Shown here in pieces: positions 17,966-26,186 of a stretch of 64,000 bases of DNA. This DNA comes from an uncultured Lachnospiraceae bacterium. Lineage in GTDB: Bacteria; Bacillota; Clostridia; Lachnospirales; Lachnospiraceae. The stretch is taken from positions 173,874-237,873 of the forward strand of contig CAMWQW010000003.1 of NCBI GenBank assembly GCA_947176505.1, in the 5' to 3' direction. The notes under the pieces were generated by a model. It ran no database searches. It saw nothing but the letters and a program-made list of their open reading frames with translations, and was not told the DNA's origin. Made by a program: the position numbers and the translations under genes. Every line of letters starts with the position of its first letter. Positions within the stretch are counted from its first letter, which is position 1.

Positions 17966-18001
17966 CCGGAAGAATGCTCGCTGTCAGCGGCATTCTTCCG
18001 G
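17966..18001. repeat. Intercistronic 36-base palindrome between permease and lacL
   Basis: CCGGAAGAATG at the left pairs with CATTCTTCCGG at the right, and the centre adds CGCTG/CAGCG. In mRNA this forms one long hairpin without a following U-run, so it is more likely an mRNA-stability element or REP-like palindrome than a terminator. The rest of the 17829-18061 gap shows no further gene. Confidence 0.5.
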
Positions 18002-18061
18002 ACATGACTTAGTTGTTCTTAGACTGCGTTCTTTACAATCTTAGCGTAACTTCATGTCTTA

Positions 18062-18877
18062 TTACTTAACCGCACCCGTAATACCTTCTGCAAATGCATT
18101 CTGTAAGCAGAAGAATACGATTGCCGTAGGCAATGTACAGATCAATACCGCTAACATCAGCATACCGTAATCAGTCACATATCCTTCTGTCAGATTGGCA
18201 ACAACCATCGGCATTGTCTGGCTGGTCGTATCAGTCATGATTACCTTCGGCCATAAGTAACTATTCCACGCATTCATGAAAGTAATCGTCATAGCTGCTG
18301 CATAGGTTGATCTCATAGTCGGCATAAACATCTGGAAGAAAATGCGAAGCTCAGAGAGCCCGTCAATTCTCGCCGCTTCCATAATGTCATGCGGGAACGA
18401 TCTCGCACTCTGCCTGAACATCATAATAAGAAATGGCGTAGACACCGTCGGAAGAATAAATCCGATTGTCGTATTCAACCATCCGGCTTTAGAAACCATC
18501 TGGAACAGCGGAATCATCGTAGCTACAAAAGGCACCATCATCGCCAGAAGGATAATGCTCATAACGGTATCTTTTGCCTTATCGTGATAAATCTCAAAGC
18601 CATAACCCGCAAGTGAACAGACAACAAGTGACACTAACGTCAGAATAATCGAATATTTAAAAGAATTTCCAAGCGCTCTTCCTATATTCTGAGTTGCCAG
18701 TAAGTTCTTCAGATTCTCGATAAAATACGTACCCGGAACCAGACGTCCGGAAATTACCTCCGCGCTCTTATTCGTCGCTGCACTTACCATCCAATATAAC
18801 GGAAAAACAGAGATGAATGACACAATACATAAAAACAGATACATACCAAATTTTTTAGCTTTAGTCACGTTTATCAC
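18062..18877 (-). CDS. ABC sugar permease, MalG-like (CUT1)
   Basis: 271 residues with six membrane segments and the EAA loop EAARIDGLSELRIFFQMFMP that docks on the ATPase, typical of the second (MalG/LacG) permease of carbohydrate-uptake family 1. Its start overlaps the end of the MalF-like gene by 17 bases. No ATPase gene is in the operon, so a shared MsmX-type ATPase elsewhere probably powers it. The substrate is most likely a beta-galactoside, inferred from lacLM immediately downstream. Confidence 0.92.
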   Translation of the reverse strand: MINVTKAKKFGMYLFLCIVSFISVFPLYWMVSAATNKSAEVISGRLVPGTYFIENLKNLLATQNIGRALGNSFKYSIILTLVSLVVCSLAGYGFEIYHDKAKDTVMSIILLAMMVPFVATMIPLFQMVSKAGWLNTTIGFILPTVSTPFLIMMFRQSARSFPHDIMEAARIDGLSELRIFFQMFMPTMRSTYAAAMTITFMNAWNSYLWPKVIMTDTTSQTMPMVVANLTEGYVTDYGMLMLAVLICTLPTAIVFFCLQNAFAEGITGAVK

Positions 18878-19754
18878 CTACTTTCATCTGCAGGAATGCC
18901 AAGATAGCAACCAAAATCAAAATTAAGAAGGACATTGCTGCCGAATAGCCGAAGTTCGGCACATACTTGAATGACATATCATATATGTAATGCGACATGG
19001 TAATCGATGTATTCGCCGGACCGCCGTTTGTTAAGTTGACCGACTCGTCGAATAACTGCAGTGTTCCGTTCGTTGACATAATGGCTGTCAACAGGATTGT
19101 CGGCTTTAGGAGCGGTACTGTAATTCGGAAGAAAGACTGCACTGCTGACGCGCCGTCAATCTTCGCCGCCTCATAAATCGAGTACTCAATATTTTGTAGT
19201 CCGGACAGATAAAATACCATGTTATATCCGGTCCATCTCCACAAAAGTGCAATGATGATAACGATTCTTGCACTTGTCGTATTGGTCAGGAAAGAATATG
19301 GCTGGTCCAGTATCCCGAGATTGACCAGCACCAGATTAACGAGTCCGTTGTTGGCAAACAAGGAACGAAAGATAATTGCATATGCTACAAGCGAAGTCGC
19401 GCACGGCAGGAAAATCATCGTGCGGAAAAGACCTTTAAACTTCAAATCCTTATTGTTCAATATAGATGCCAGAATCAAAGCAAATATCAACATAACAGGC
19501 ACCTGAATAATCAGATAGAAAAATGTATTTTTAATGGATTGGATAAACACCGTATCCTTAAACATTCGTGTATAGTTCATGATACCGCACGGTTTCATCT
19601 GTGCACCGACACCGCTTTGAAAAGATAAAAGCAACGCCCGTATCATCGGTATAAAACTCATAATAAGTATTAAAATCGCGCCGGGCGCCAGAAACGCCCA
19701 CCCCGTCAGATTATGTTTTTTGCTAAGTGTTAATTTTTTAGATGACTTGCTCAA
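18861..19754 (-). CDS. ABC sugar permease, MalF-like (CUT1)
   Basis: 297 residues: a short basic cytoplasmic N terminus (SKSSKKLTLSKKHN), six membrane segments and the EAA loop YEAAKIDGASAVQSFFRITVP. This is the first permease of a CUT1 importer (MalF/LacF type). It lies downstream of the binding-protein gene, past a terminator-like hairpin at 19790-19813 that should reduce its transcription relative to the binding protein. It is translationally coupled to the MalG-like gene by overlap. Confidence 0.92.
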   Translation of the reverse strand: MSKSSKKLTLSKKHNLTGWAFLAPGAILILIMSFIPMIRALLLSFQSGVGAQMKPCGIMNYTRMFKDTVFIQSIKNTFFYLIIQVPVMLIFALILASILNNKDLKFKGLFRTMIFLPCATSLVAYAIIFRSLFANNGLVNLVLVNLGILDQPYSFLTNTTSARIVIIIALLWRWTGYNMVFYLSGLQNIEYSIYEAAKIDGASAVQSFFRITVPLLKPTILLTAIMSTNGTLQLFDESVNLTNGGPANTSITMSHYIYDMSFKYVPNFGYSAAMSFLILILVAILAFLQMKVGDKRD

Positions 19755-19782
19755 AAAACTCCCTCCTTCTCTGTCTTTGGAG

Positions 19783-19813
19783 AAAAAAAGGGGAACAGTC
19801 TAAACCATTCCCC
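19783..19813 (-). terminator. Attenuating terminator after the binding-protein gene
   Basis: On the minus strand GGGGAA pairs with TTCCCC around a 12-base loop and is followed by seven T residues. It lies between the binding-protein and permease genes of one operon, where partial termination commonly gives excess binding protein. Confidence 0.65.
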
Positions 19814-19859
19814 TATATCTTATCTGTACTTCCGCTGTGCCCATTCGCAAAACGCCGCT

Positions 19860-19962
19860 TCGCGTCTTTTTTGCTCATGTCGGGCTTGCGCCCGCGGTTT
19901 CACAACGTTTATCGAGTTCGCAAAGCGAATCTCGTGATTGAGCGTAGCTCAATCTGCTACTG
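19860..19962. repeat. Cluster of short palindromes with three- to four-base loops (copy A)
   Basis: Read on the minus strand, hairpins follow one another: GATTGAGC-TAC-GCTCAATC (19945-19963 region), CGAGATTCGC-TTT-GCGAACTCG, CGGGC-GCAA-GCCCG, and a shorter GC-rich one ending in GAAGCG. They lie just after the binding-protein stop. The same design (stems capped by TNN between G and C) recurs at 22707-22772 and 63799-63914, so I treat these as one repeat family. Confidence 0.5.
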
Positions 19963-21342
19963 TCCCATATTGAAGTTTACTGTGTCTGCTGCTGTCTGCA
20001 TTTCTGCGTCGATATCGGCGCCGTTGATGTAGTTCGTGATTGCAGTAGCGACTGCATTACGTGCCTCATAGTAGTAAACGCCTGTGATGTTGGACGGTAC
20101 CTTAGTAGAGAAGTCAACAATCTTAGCGGATACTGCGTCGCCGCCGAAGAAGTCGCTCGGAGCGCCGTATGCATCGGAATCACCTGCCGGAGCCCATGTA
20201 GCTAAAGCACCGCTGGGAAGAATGTTGTCATACAATTCCGTGCTGCCTGCAAATGTACTTGCAAGGAAATCAGCTGCCAGAGCCTGATCTTTACAGTTTG
20301 TTGTAACTGCCCATGAAGAACCGCCGTTGTTAGAATAATTGGTTGCACCCGATACGCCTACCAAGCTCGGCATATTGGTAATCGCCCAATTACCGGACTG
20401 ATCTTCTGCTGTCTGGATGGAAGCCATAATCCAGCATCCGTTGATTGTGCCTGCTACATCACCGCTTACGATAGAGCCTACATACTCATCCCAGCTGTTA
20501 ACTTCAACAAGTACGCCTGCATCTTTCAGACTCTTATATGTCTCCATAACAGTCTTTAATGTATCATTGCCGACAATGTTAGCCGTTCCGTCTTCATTGA
20601 ACAGAGAAGAACCTGCGGACTGCATCATCATCATGATCAAGTCACACTCGCCTGCCTGCATGGAGATGAGGGGCTTGCCTGTCGCTTCCAAAACCTTTTT
20701 GCCGTTCTCAAGGTACTGGTCAAATGTAATATCTGTGAAATCGTCAACTGTCAGACCAGCCTGCTCAAGATAATCTGTACGATAACATGCTACAACGGCA
20801 CCGTTATCAAAAGGAACACCATAGTTCTTACCATCGATTACAGAGTAAGCCGTCTTACCTGCTGCAAACTGTGAAAAATCAATTCCACTGTTTGTCAAAT
20901 CCGCACATACATCAGGGAAACTGATAACGTTCTTTTGGAACGCATTATCCTGCATCAGGAAAATGTCAGGAAGTGTGCTCAAATCACCGGAAGTAGCCGC
21001 TGTGGTAATTTTGGTCTGAATGTCATCCCAAGGTGTCTCAACCACGTTCAGTTTGAAGTCCGGGTGGTCTTTCTGATAAACCTTCTCTGCCTCATACATT
21101 GCATTTAAGTTGAATGCCGGATCCCAGCACCATACCGTCAACTCTCCTGCGCCACTCGTGGAAGCTGCCGCATCATCTGCCGGTGCTGCTGCATCGTCTG
21201 CCGGTGCTGCGTCCTCTGCTGGCGCTGCATCCTCTGTAGGTGCCGCGCTGTCTGTGGATGCTGCGCCACCATTACCGCCGCATCCTACCAATGAAAGAAT
21301 CATTGTGGACGCTAATAAAGCTGCCAAAATCTTTCTTTTCAT
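19957..21342 (-). CDS. Extracellular sugar-binding lipoprotein of the beta-galactoside ABC importer
   Basis: 461 residues with a lipoprotein signal (KRKILAALLASTMILSLVGC, cysteine 21), then a low-complexity linker of Ala, Pro and Asp in near repeats (APAEDAAPADDAA), then a type 1 periplasmic-binding fold (ELTVWCWDPAFN at the start, VVETPWDDIQTKI, DIFLMQDNAF). It would capture a galactoside outside the membrane and deliver it to the permeases downstream. The ATG at 21342 has GGAGG eight bases upstream; the in-frame start at 21381 sits within a palindrome and is not used. It is the first gene of the importer-lacL-lacM operon. Confidence 0.93.
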   Translation of the reverse strand: MKRKILAALLASTMILSLVGCGGNGGAASTDSAAPTEDAAPAEDAAPADDAAAPADDAAASTSGAGELTVWCWDPAFNLNAMYEAEKVYQKDHPDFKLNVVETPWDDIQTKITTAATSGDLSTLPDIFLMQDNAFQKNVISFPDVCADLTNSGIDFSQFAAGKTAYSVIDGKNYGVPFDNGAVVACYRTDYLEQAGLTVDDFTDITFDQYLENGKKVLEATGKPLISMQAGECDLIMMMMQSAGSSLFNEDGTANIVGNDTLKTVMETYKSLKDAGVLVEVNSWDEYVGSIVSGDVAGTINGCWIMASIQTAEDQSGNWAITNMPSLVGVSGATNYSNNGGSSWAVTTNCKDQALAADFLASTFAGSTELYDNILPSGALATWAPAGDSDAYGAPSDFFGGDAVSAKIVDFSTKVPSNITGVYYYEARNAVATAITNYINGADIDAEMQTAADTVNFNMGQ

Positions 21343-21366
21343 TTCTGTTTCCTCCCATTCGCTTTT

Positions 21367-21381
21367 GTGTACATTGTACAC
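21367..21381. promoter_or_regulatory. Perfect 15-base palindrome upstream of the importer operon, operator candidate
   Basis: GTGTAC-ATT-GTACAC lies 25 bases before the binding-protein start, just downstream of a possible promoter. This is a normal place for a repressor operator. The regulator is unknown; the AraC protein upstream would more likely bind direct repeats. Confidence 0.4.
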
Positions 21382-21396
21382 TTTTTTGTTTTTTGT

Positions 21397-21425
21397 CTAA
21401 TCAATCCGCAAAAGCATTTCGTCAA
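21397..21425 (-). promoter_or_regulatory. Possible promoter of the importer operon
   Basis: On the minus strand TTGACG is followed after 17 bases by GATTAG, a good -35 with a weak -10, as expected for a promoter that needs an activator such as the AraC protein upstream. The match is weak and the assignment tentative. Confidence 0.35.
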
Positions 21426-21543
21426 TTTGCATAACCTTATGCCTCTTTTTGATTGATTATGTATGCATTATAACTCTATGAAACATTAGTGTGTTGCTAT
21501 CAAAAATCAAAAAAGATGCAAATTCGACCATGAATTTACATCT

Positions 21544-21553
21544 TAAACGTTTA
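21544..21553. promoter_or_regulatory. TAAACGTTTA palindrome, LacI/CcpA-like operator candidate
   Basis: A ten-base palindrome with central CG, flanked as TTAAACGTTTACG, resembles cre and other LacI-family sites. It lies in the 335-base gene-free gap between the AraC gene and the importer operon, where catabolite control would be expected. The sequence match is partial. Confidence 0.3.
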
Positions 21554-21637
21554 CGTTATTGTATTCATCATACTTCTTTGAAACACGCATTTTCAGCCAT
21601 AAAAAGACTCTTTCAATTTTTTTATACACATTTCTAT

Positions 21638-21655
21638 GTCGACAAAATCGACAAA
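21638..21655 (-). promoter_or_regulatory. Two tandem 0A-box-like repeats
   Basis: On the minus strand TTTGTCGAT and TTTGTCGAC stand head to tail, each an eight-of-nine match to the Spo0A box TTTGTCGAA. They lie in the gap between the AraC gene and the importer operon. A receiver-less Spo0A-type protein is encoded at 39763-40143 and the cell presumably also has Spo0A. The nine-base spacing is slightly tighter than usual, so this may be chance. Confidence 0.3.
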
Positions 21656-21677
21656 TTGATACAACAATATGCAAAAA

Positions 21678-22616
21678 CTACCATCCTTTATAGGCTGATA
21701 TCTTAAAATTGAGCAATTTGCCTTCATAGTTCTCCGGATGTATTTTCCATTGATAGGGTGTCATACCCAGAATTTTCTTAAAATTTCTGTTGAAAGTGGA
21801 AACTGATTGAAACCCACACTTCTCCGCTACCAGTTCCATGCTGTCAGTATGTTTCTTCATATATTCACATGACATCTGCACACGAACAAGATTCAAATAA
21901 TCTGACGGAGTCATATTCATGGCTTTCTGGAACACCCTTCTGAAATGTGTCTCCGACATATGACTGACTCCTGCAAGATCTCCAATCGTCAGGTTTTCTG
22001 CGTAATGCTTCCCGATGTAATGCAGTGCAACCGTCATCTGTGATACGCCGCTGCTCTGCTTTCTGACTTTGCTTGTGACTTTATGGTTCATCCGTCCGAT
22101 ATTCATGAGCAGCGACAATATCATCCCTCGTACGCTCTCCTCATAGAACTCCTTCTTGTACCGCATTTCTTCCATAATACCACGAATCAATGCCGCCGTC
22201 TCAGGATACTTGGCTGATTGTACCGTCCACGCGCGATTATTGATGATTGTGATAAGGTCCTCCGCAAATATCTGATTATCTCTATATATCTCTTTTAAAA
22301 AAGCCTCTGCATCTATAAAAACGTACTCCCAACGGCTCAGGGCATAGTTCGTACTATTCGTATTATGCGGATAGTTCTTCGGAATAATCGTAAGCGTACC
22401 CGCCTCATACGGTATACTCTCCTCATCCAATATCATCTCCCCGTCACCGCCATAACAGAAACCTATCTCCATATAATTGTGAAAGTGCAGGCAGTCTATC
22501 CCATCACCGTACGGACGCACCCACGCCTCGCCAAGCAACGCCAGACATGGTTCATCCTGCGGGATTTCATAATACCTAAACTGTATTTCCTTCTTTCGCT
22601 TGGCACCAATATTCAT
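21678..22616 (-). CDS. AraC-family transcriptional regulator
   Basis: 312 residues: an N-terminal cupin-like sugar-sensing domain (HFHNYMEIGFCYGGDGEM, then IPYEAGTLTIIPKNYPH) and a C-terminal pair of helix-turn-helix motifs (IGDLAGVSHMSETHFRRVFQ and LVAEKCGFQSVSTFNRNFKK), ending with the family block LGMTPYQW. It lies upstream of, and on the same strand as, the beta-galactoside importer and lacLM genes and is the obvious candidate for their activator. The 335-base gap that follows holds the operator candidates listed separately. Confidence 0.92.
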   Translation of the reverse strand: MNIGAKRKKEIQFRYYEIPQDEPCLALLGEAWVRPYGDGIDCLHFHNYMEIGFCYGGDGEMILDEESIPYEAGTLTIIPKNYPHNTNSTNYALSRWEYVFIDAEAFLKEIYRDNQIFAEDLITIINNRAWTVQSAKYPETAALIRGIMEEMRYKKEFYEESVRGMILSLLMNIGRMNHKVTSKVRKQSSGVSQMTVALHYIGKHYAENLTIGDLAGVSHMSETHFRRVFQKAMNMTPSDYLNLVRVQMSCEYMKKHTDSMELVAEKCGFQSVSTFNRNFKKILGMTPYQWKIHPENYEGKLLNFKISAYKGW

Positions 22617-22706
22617 AACAGATTTTCCTCCGTTTTTTATTGTAACAAAATATACCTTTCCCGTAAATCATATTTGCGTTTTACCGCCTAGAAATATATA
22701 CTAATA

Positions 22707-22772
22707 GTAAAATTACTGCGTAATTTAACTATGTAAAATCACTGCGTAATTTAACTATCTAAAATTACTTCG
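22707..22772 (+). repeat. Tandem 26-base palindromic repeat, 2.5 copies (copy B)
   Basis: Units at 22707-22732 and 22733-22758 share the core ATYACTGCGTAATTTAACTAT; a third at 22759-22772 is partial and ends in TTCG. Each full unit contains an AAATTAC-TGC-GTAATTT type hairpin. The same core, ATTACTGCGTAAT, recurs at 63897-63909. They sit directly before the pseG ribosome binding site. Confidence 0.6.
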
Positions 22773-22795
22773 ACATACGCAAAACGGAGGAGATT

Positions 22796-23929
22796 ATGAC
22801 CGACATATATTTCAGAACAGACGGAAACAGCGAGATTGCAACAGGGCATTTAATGCGCTGTCTTTCCATCGCGCGCGCCTGCGTCAAGAAATCCGCCAAG
22901 GTGAAGTTTATCGTATCTGACGAGCAGAGTCTGGCACTCCTGCAGGAGAGATTCTCCTTTCCGCTGGAATTTGGAATACGCTGTCTGCACAGCGACTACA
23001 CAAACATGATGCCGGAACTCCCCGCGCTGTCCGCACTCGCCGCACAGGATAACGCCTCACCGGCAAACCTTAATTCTTACAAGCCTTGGATTTTCGTGGA
23101 CTCCTATTACGTCACACCGGCTTATCTTCTGTCCCTTCGGGAATCATTCCGGGTAGCTTATCTGGATGATCTCAGGAGCTTCGATTGCCCCGTAGACCTT
23201 GTCATCAACTACGATACCGACCAAGACTGCGCTTACTATGCCAAGGCGGAGCGCCGGCTGCTGGGAATGCAGTATACCCCTCTGCGGGAACAGTTTAACG
23301 GCACAGCTTACACCGTACGCCCCACGGTTGAACACATACTGCTCTCCACAGGAGGCACCGATCCTTACGCCGTCGCAGAGCACCTGCTTAACGCCGTCTA
23401 TCGCGGGCTGACGGCTGATATGCCTCGGCTGCAATCCCTGCACTATCACATCCTTACCAGCAGTGCCAATGCCCGGTATGATGCTTTAGCTGGCTATGCA
23501 CGAATGTATCCGAACGTGCACGTTCACGAAGGCGTCTTAGATGTCGCATCATTAATGGCATCCTGCGATCTCGCAGTCTGCGCCGGAGGTACGACTCTAT
23601 GCGAATTATGTGCGGTAGGCGTCCCCACCGTCAGCTATTTGATGGCAGACAATCAACGTACCGCCGTAGAGACTTATGCTGCACTGGAATTGATCCCCTA
23701 TGCCGGAGACATTCGCCCCGGAGCCGCAGCCGGATATTCCGTGAATACAACTGTGTCTTCAGATTCCACCTCCCTCCCTCCGATTAACGATGCCGTCATA
23801 TCTTCCGCCCTCTCATTTGTGACATATATGTCACAAAATTGGTCTGCTCGACAAAAAAGCTCCCAATCAATGAGAGCTTTCTTAAGCGGAACCGGAGCCA
23901 ATCAAATTGCCTGCGCACTACTTTCCTGA
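22796..23929 (+). CDS. pseG: UDP-2,4-diacetamido-2,4,6-trideoxy-beta-L-altropyranose hydrolase
   Basis: 377 residues of the PseG family, a GT-B-fold nucleotide-sugar hydrolase that removes UDP in the pseudaminic acid pathway. The N-terminal motif FRTDGNSEIATGHLMRCLSIA holds the conserved G-x-GH-x-xRC, with VDSYYVTPAYL and VAYLDDLRSFDCPVDLVINYD further on. The C-terminal nucleotide site is CAGGTTLCELCAVGVPTVSYL. It is longer than Campylobacter PseG because of an inserted serine-rich segment around residues 310-330. GGAGGAG precedes the ATG. Unlike the other pse genes it is on the plus strand, and its 3' end overlaps the convergent membrane-protein gene by 28 bases. Confidence 0.93.
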   Translation: MTDIYFRTDGNSEIATGHLMRCLSIARACVKKSAKVKFIVSDEQSLALLQERFSFPLEFGIRCLHSDYTNMMPELPALSALAAQDNASPANLNSYKPWIFVDSYYVTPAYLLSLRESFRVAYLDDLRSFDCPVDLVINYDTDQDCAYYAKAERRLLGMQYTPLREQFNGTAYTVRPTVEHILLSTGGTDPYAVAEHLLNAVYRGLTADMPRLQSLHYHILTSSANARYDALAGYARMYPNVHVHEGVLDVASLMASCDLAVCAGGTTLCELCAVGVPTVSYLMADNQRTAVETYAALELIPYAGDIRPGAAAGYSVNTTVSSDSTSLPPINDAVISSALSFVTYMSQNWSARQKSSQSMRAFLSGTGANQIACALLS

Positions 23930-26139
23930 CTGCCCCGTCTGCGTTTATATATCTGCCATACGATATAAGCTATCGCCAAAGCAGAGATAAGATTTGCTAT
24001 GATAAATACCGGATTCGGTCCGTACCGCACATGAATCGTATGTTCCTGTCCGTCACCTTGAACCGTAAAACGCATTCTCGCGCCGGTACCCCTTTCTATT
24101 GTAAGCCGATTGCCCTCTTCATCATAAGCACGGTAACCGAAATAGCTTTGTATCGGCAGTTCGATATAGCACTCCTTATCGGCTGTATACACCACCACCG
24201 CTTTCGTTCCCTTCTTTTGATATTGCCGGATTGACGCACTATTCTGTTCGGACACAATGACACTGAACGTCAATTTATCGTCCGATGCACCCTCAATTCT
24301 CCATTCATGAGGATAGAATAAACCGATATTTGCCGCCAGCTTGCTCTCATGTCCCTTGGACGCCTCCGCCTCTGCATTCTCGTAAGGCATATGACTGTTG
24401 TCCGACGGCACCGATACGATAATCAAAAGGTTCAGTCCTATAAGCAAAGTAAAAATCATATTCCGGTACGGTTTCAGTATATGCGAATCAGACAGCCCGA
24501 TTGCGCCGACAAATACAAAACAAGCCGATGCCGGTCCCAAAAAACGCCACGGAAACTGAATCATTGTAAGAATATTTTCAAACAGTTCATTTGAAAGAAG
24601 CGCCTTACTCGGAAAATATCCCGTAATCATATAAGTGAGTACACAGCCCATCACAAGCAGGTAAAGGAGATAGCCGTCTTTATCCGTCCTTTTTTTATCC
24701 CTCTCGCACAAAAACCGTATGATACCGATGCCCACGCACCCCAGCAATGCCAATCCCAGTGCAAAATACTGTTTATTATATGGGCTGAAGCTCTGGGTCA
24801 GATTGGAAGGATTGATAGACTGTTCAAAATAACCGCTCCATCTGAGTGTTTCGGTATTCAGGCTCTCTCCGAAATAGTAGTACATAAACGGCACCAGATA
24901 CCACATATTAAGAATCACCGATATTCCTGCCGCCTTGCCGATTTCTATATAACGTTTCTCCCTCACAATACGCACACACCACACAAGTGCAGTAACCAGA
25001 CAAATAGCCAGCACAAACACCGCGCTCAAAATATGACTATGCAAAATACCGCTGAATCCAATGACCAGATAGTACCATTTCTTCCGTTCACCCATAACGA
25101 TATGATACATGCCCGCAATCACAAACGGCCAGAAGATAAGCGCTAACGTTTCTCCCAAATCGCCTCTCGAAAAAATATTGGTAAAACGGTAAGGCATAAG
25201 TGTGTACAACACTACCGCTAAAATCACACTTCTTCGGGATTTGCACATAGATTTCACCGCTACGTAAGCACAGACCGCCGAACCTAAATTTGCCAGAAAT
25301 ATCAGCACCTTATAAGACAGTGCGATGGACACGCGGCATATTCTTAAGAAAGCGCCTATATATAAAAACAAATAAGGGTACATGGCATTCAGATATCCGT
25401 TTTCCGAAAGTCCGTCAGGCTGGATATTGACCGGAATCTGACCGTCCAAAATACCATCTTTAAGCCCTTCCAATCGCGCAAGATGATAGCACAAATCATC
25501 CCCGTTATATAAGTATGTCTGCATCAGCGGAGTGGTAGCAAGAAGCGCAACCCCCAGAATAATACCGTAATCGACAAGCTGCTCCTGTGTCAGCCGGATG
25601 CTTCTTTCCACAAAAAGTTTCCACCCAAGCAGACTGCACACCAAGAATACCGCGATAACGAAAAAGGTATCTGAATAGAACATCGTACTCGGTGTCAAAG
25701 ATAATTTTTTAAGCGTCAGCATACCTTTTCCGCTATAGTTAATCTGCATTTGAAGCTGCTTCGCGTCTTTCGACAACGTAAAATCTGCGACAAGCCGGGG
25801 CTGCAACGGGTCAATCTCCCACGCTGCCACTTTTCTCCCCTGTTCCCATAACTCCAGAACGGAGCCTTCTTCCTCCGCAGTATAGTCAAGCTGTGCGGTA
25901 TAGCTCCCTTTGTTCATGACATACCGCGGCGTGCTGGCAACCACGCCGTTCACAGCCACAGAGTCACTCAGCACAAGACTGCTCTCCGAATCAATCAATC
26001 CTACCGAATGCTGTAACTTCGTTCCTGTATATACAAGTGGACGAGCGCCCTCATTACTCAGCCAAAGAAGCAGCGTAATGAAACACACCGCTACAATATA
26101 CACTATTTTATTTTTTATCGGTATCTCTCTTACCTGCAT
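23902..26139 (-). CDS. Large membrane protein with extracellular domains, PTPS-related/GT-C-like family
   Basis: 745 residues: an N-terminal membrane anchor (IVYIVAVCFITLLLWL), a beta-rich extracellular domain to about residue 160, about eleven membrane segments, a second extracellular domain, and a last membrane helix with a basic tail (YKRRRG). The segment YNGDDLCYHLARLEGLKDGI in the first loop of the polytopic part, together with MPYRFTNIFSRGDLGE, resembles the uncharacterised membrane family annotated as 6-pyruvoyl-tetrahydropterin synthase-related (PF10131), whose members look like GT-C enzymes. It follows pseC by 47 bases and is probably in the pseB-pseC operon. I infer a role in transferring or exporting the glycan; pseudaminate as substrate is only a possibility. 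Confidence 0.75.
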   Translation of the reverse strand: MQVREIPIKNKIVYIVAVCFITLLLWLSNEGARPLVYTGTKLQHSVGLIDSESSLVLSDSVAVNGVVASTPRYVMNKGSYTAQLDYTAEEEGSVLELWEQGRKVAAWEIDPLQPRLVADFTLSKDAKQLQMQINYSGKGMLTLKKLSLTPSTMFYSDTFFVIAVFLVCSLLGWKLFVERSIRLTQEQLVDYGIILGVALLATTPLMQTYLYNGDDLCYHLARLEGLKDGILDGQIPVNIQPDGLSENGYLNAMYPYLFLYIGAFLRICRVSIALSYKVLIFLANLGSAVCAYVAVKSMCKSRRSVILAVVLYTLMPYRFTNIFSRGDLGETLALIFWPFVIAGMYHIVMGERKKWYYLVIGFSGILHSHILSAVFVLAICLVTALVWCVRIVREKRYIEIGKAAGISVILNMWYLVPFMYYYFGESLNTETLRWSGYFEQSINPSNLTQSFSPYNKQYFALGLALLGCVGIGIIRFLCERDKKRTDKDGYLLYLLVMGCVLTYMITGYFPSKALLSNELFENILTMIQFPWRFLGPASACFVFVGAIGLSDSHILKPYRNMIFTLLIGLNLLIIVSVPSDNSHMPYENAEAEASKGHESKLAANIGLFYPHEWRIEGASDDKLTFSVIVSEQNSASIRQYQKKGTKAVVVYTADKECYIELPIQSYFGYRAYDEEGNRLTIERGTGARMRFTVQGDGQEHTIHVRYGPNPVFIIANLISALAIAYIVWQIYKRRRGSQESSAQAI

Positions 26140-26186
26140 AATCTTCCCAATCTCTTCTGCAAACCAAAGTATTTTCCCCAGCCCCT

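Noticed and set aside
22707-22772. CRISPR array
   Set aside because: The repeat units are directly adjacent without spacers, only 2.5 copies exist, and no cas gene is in the window.
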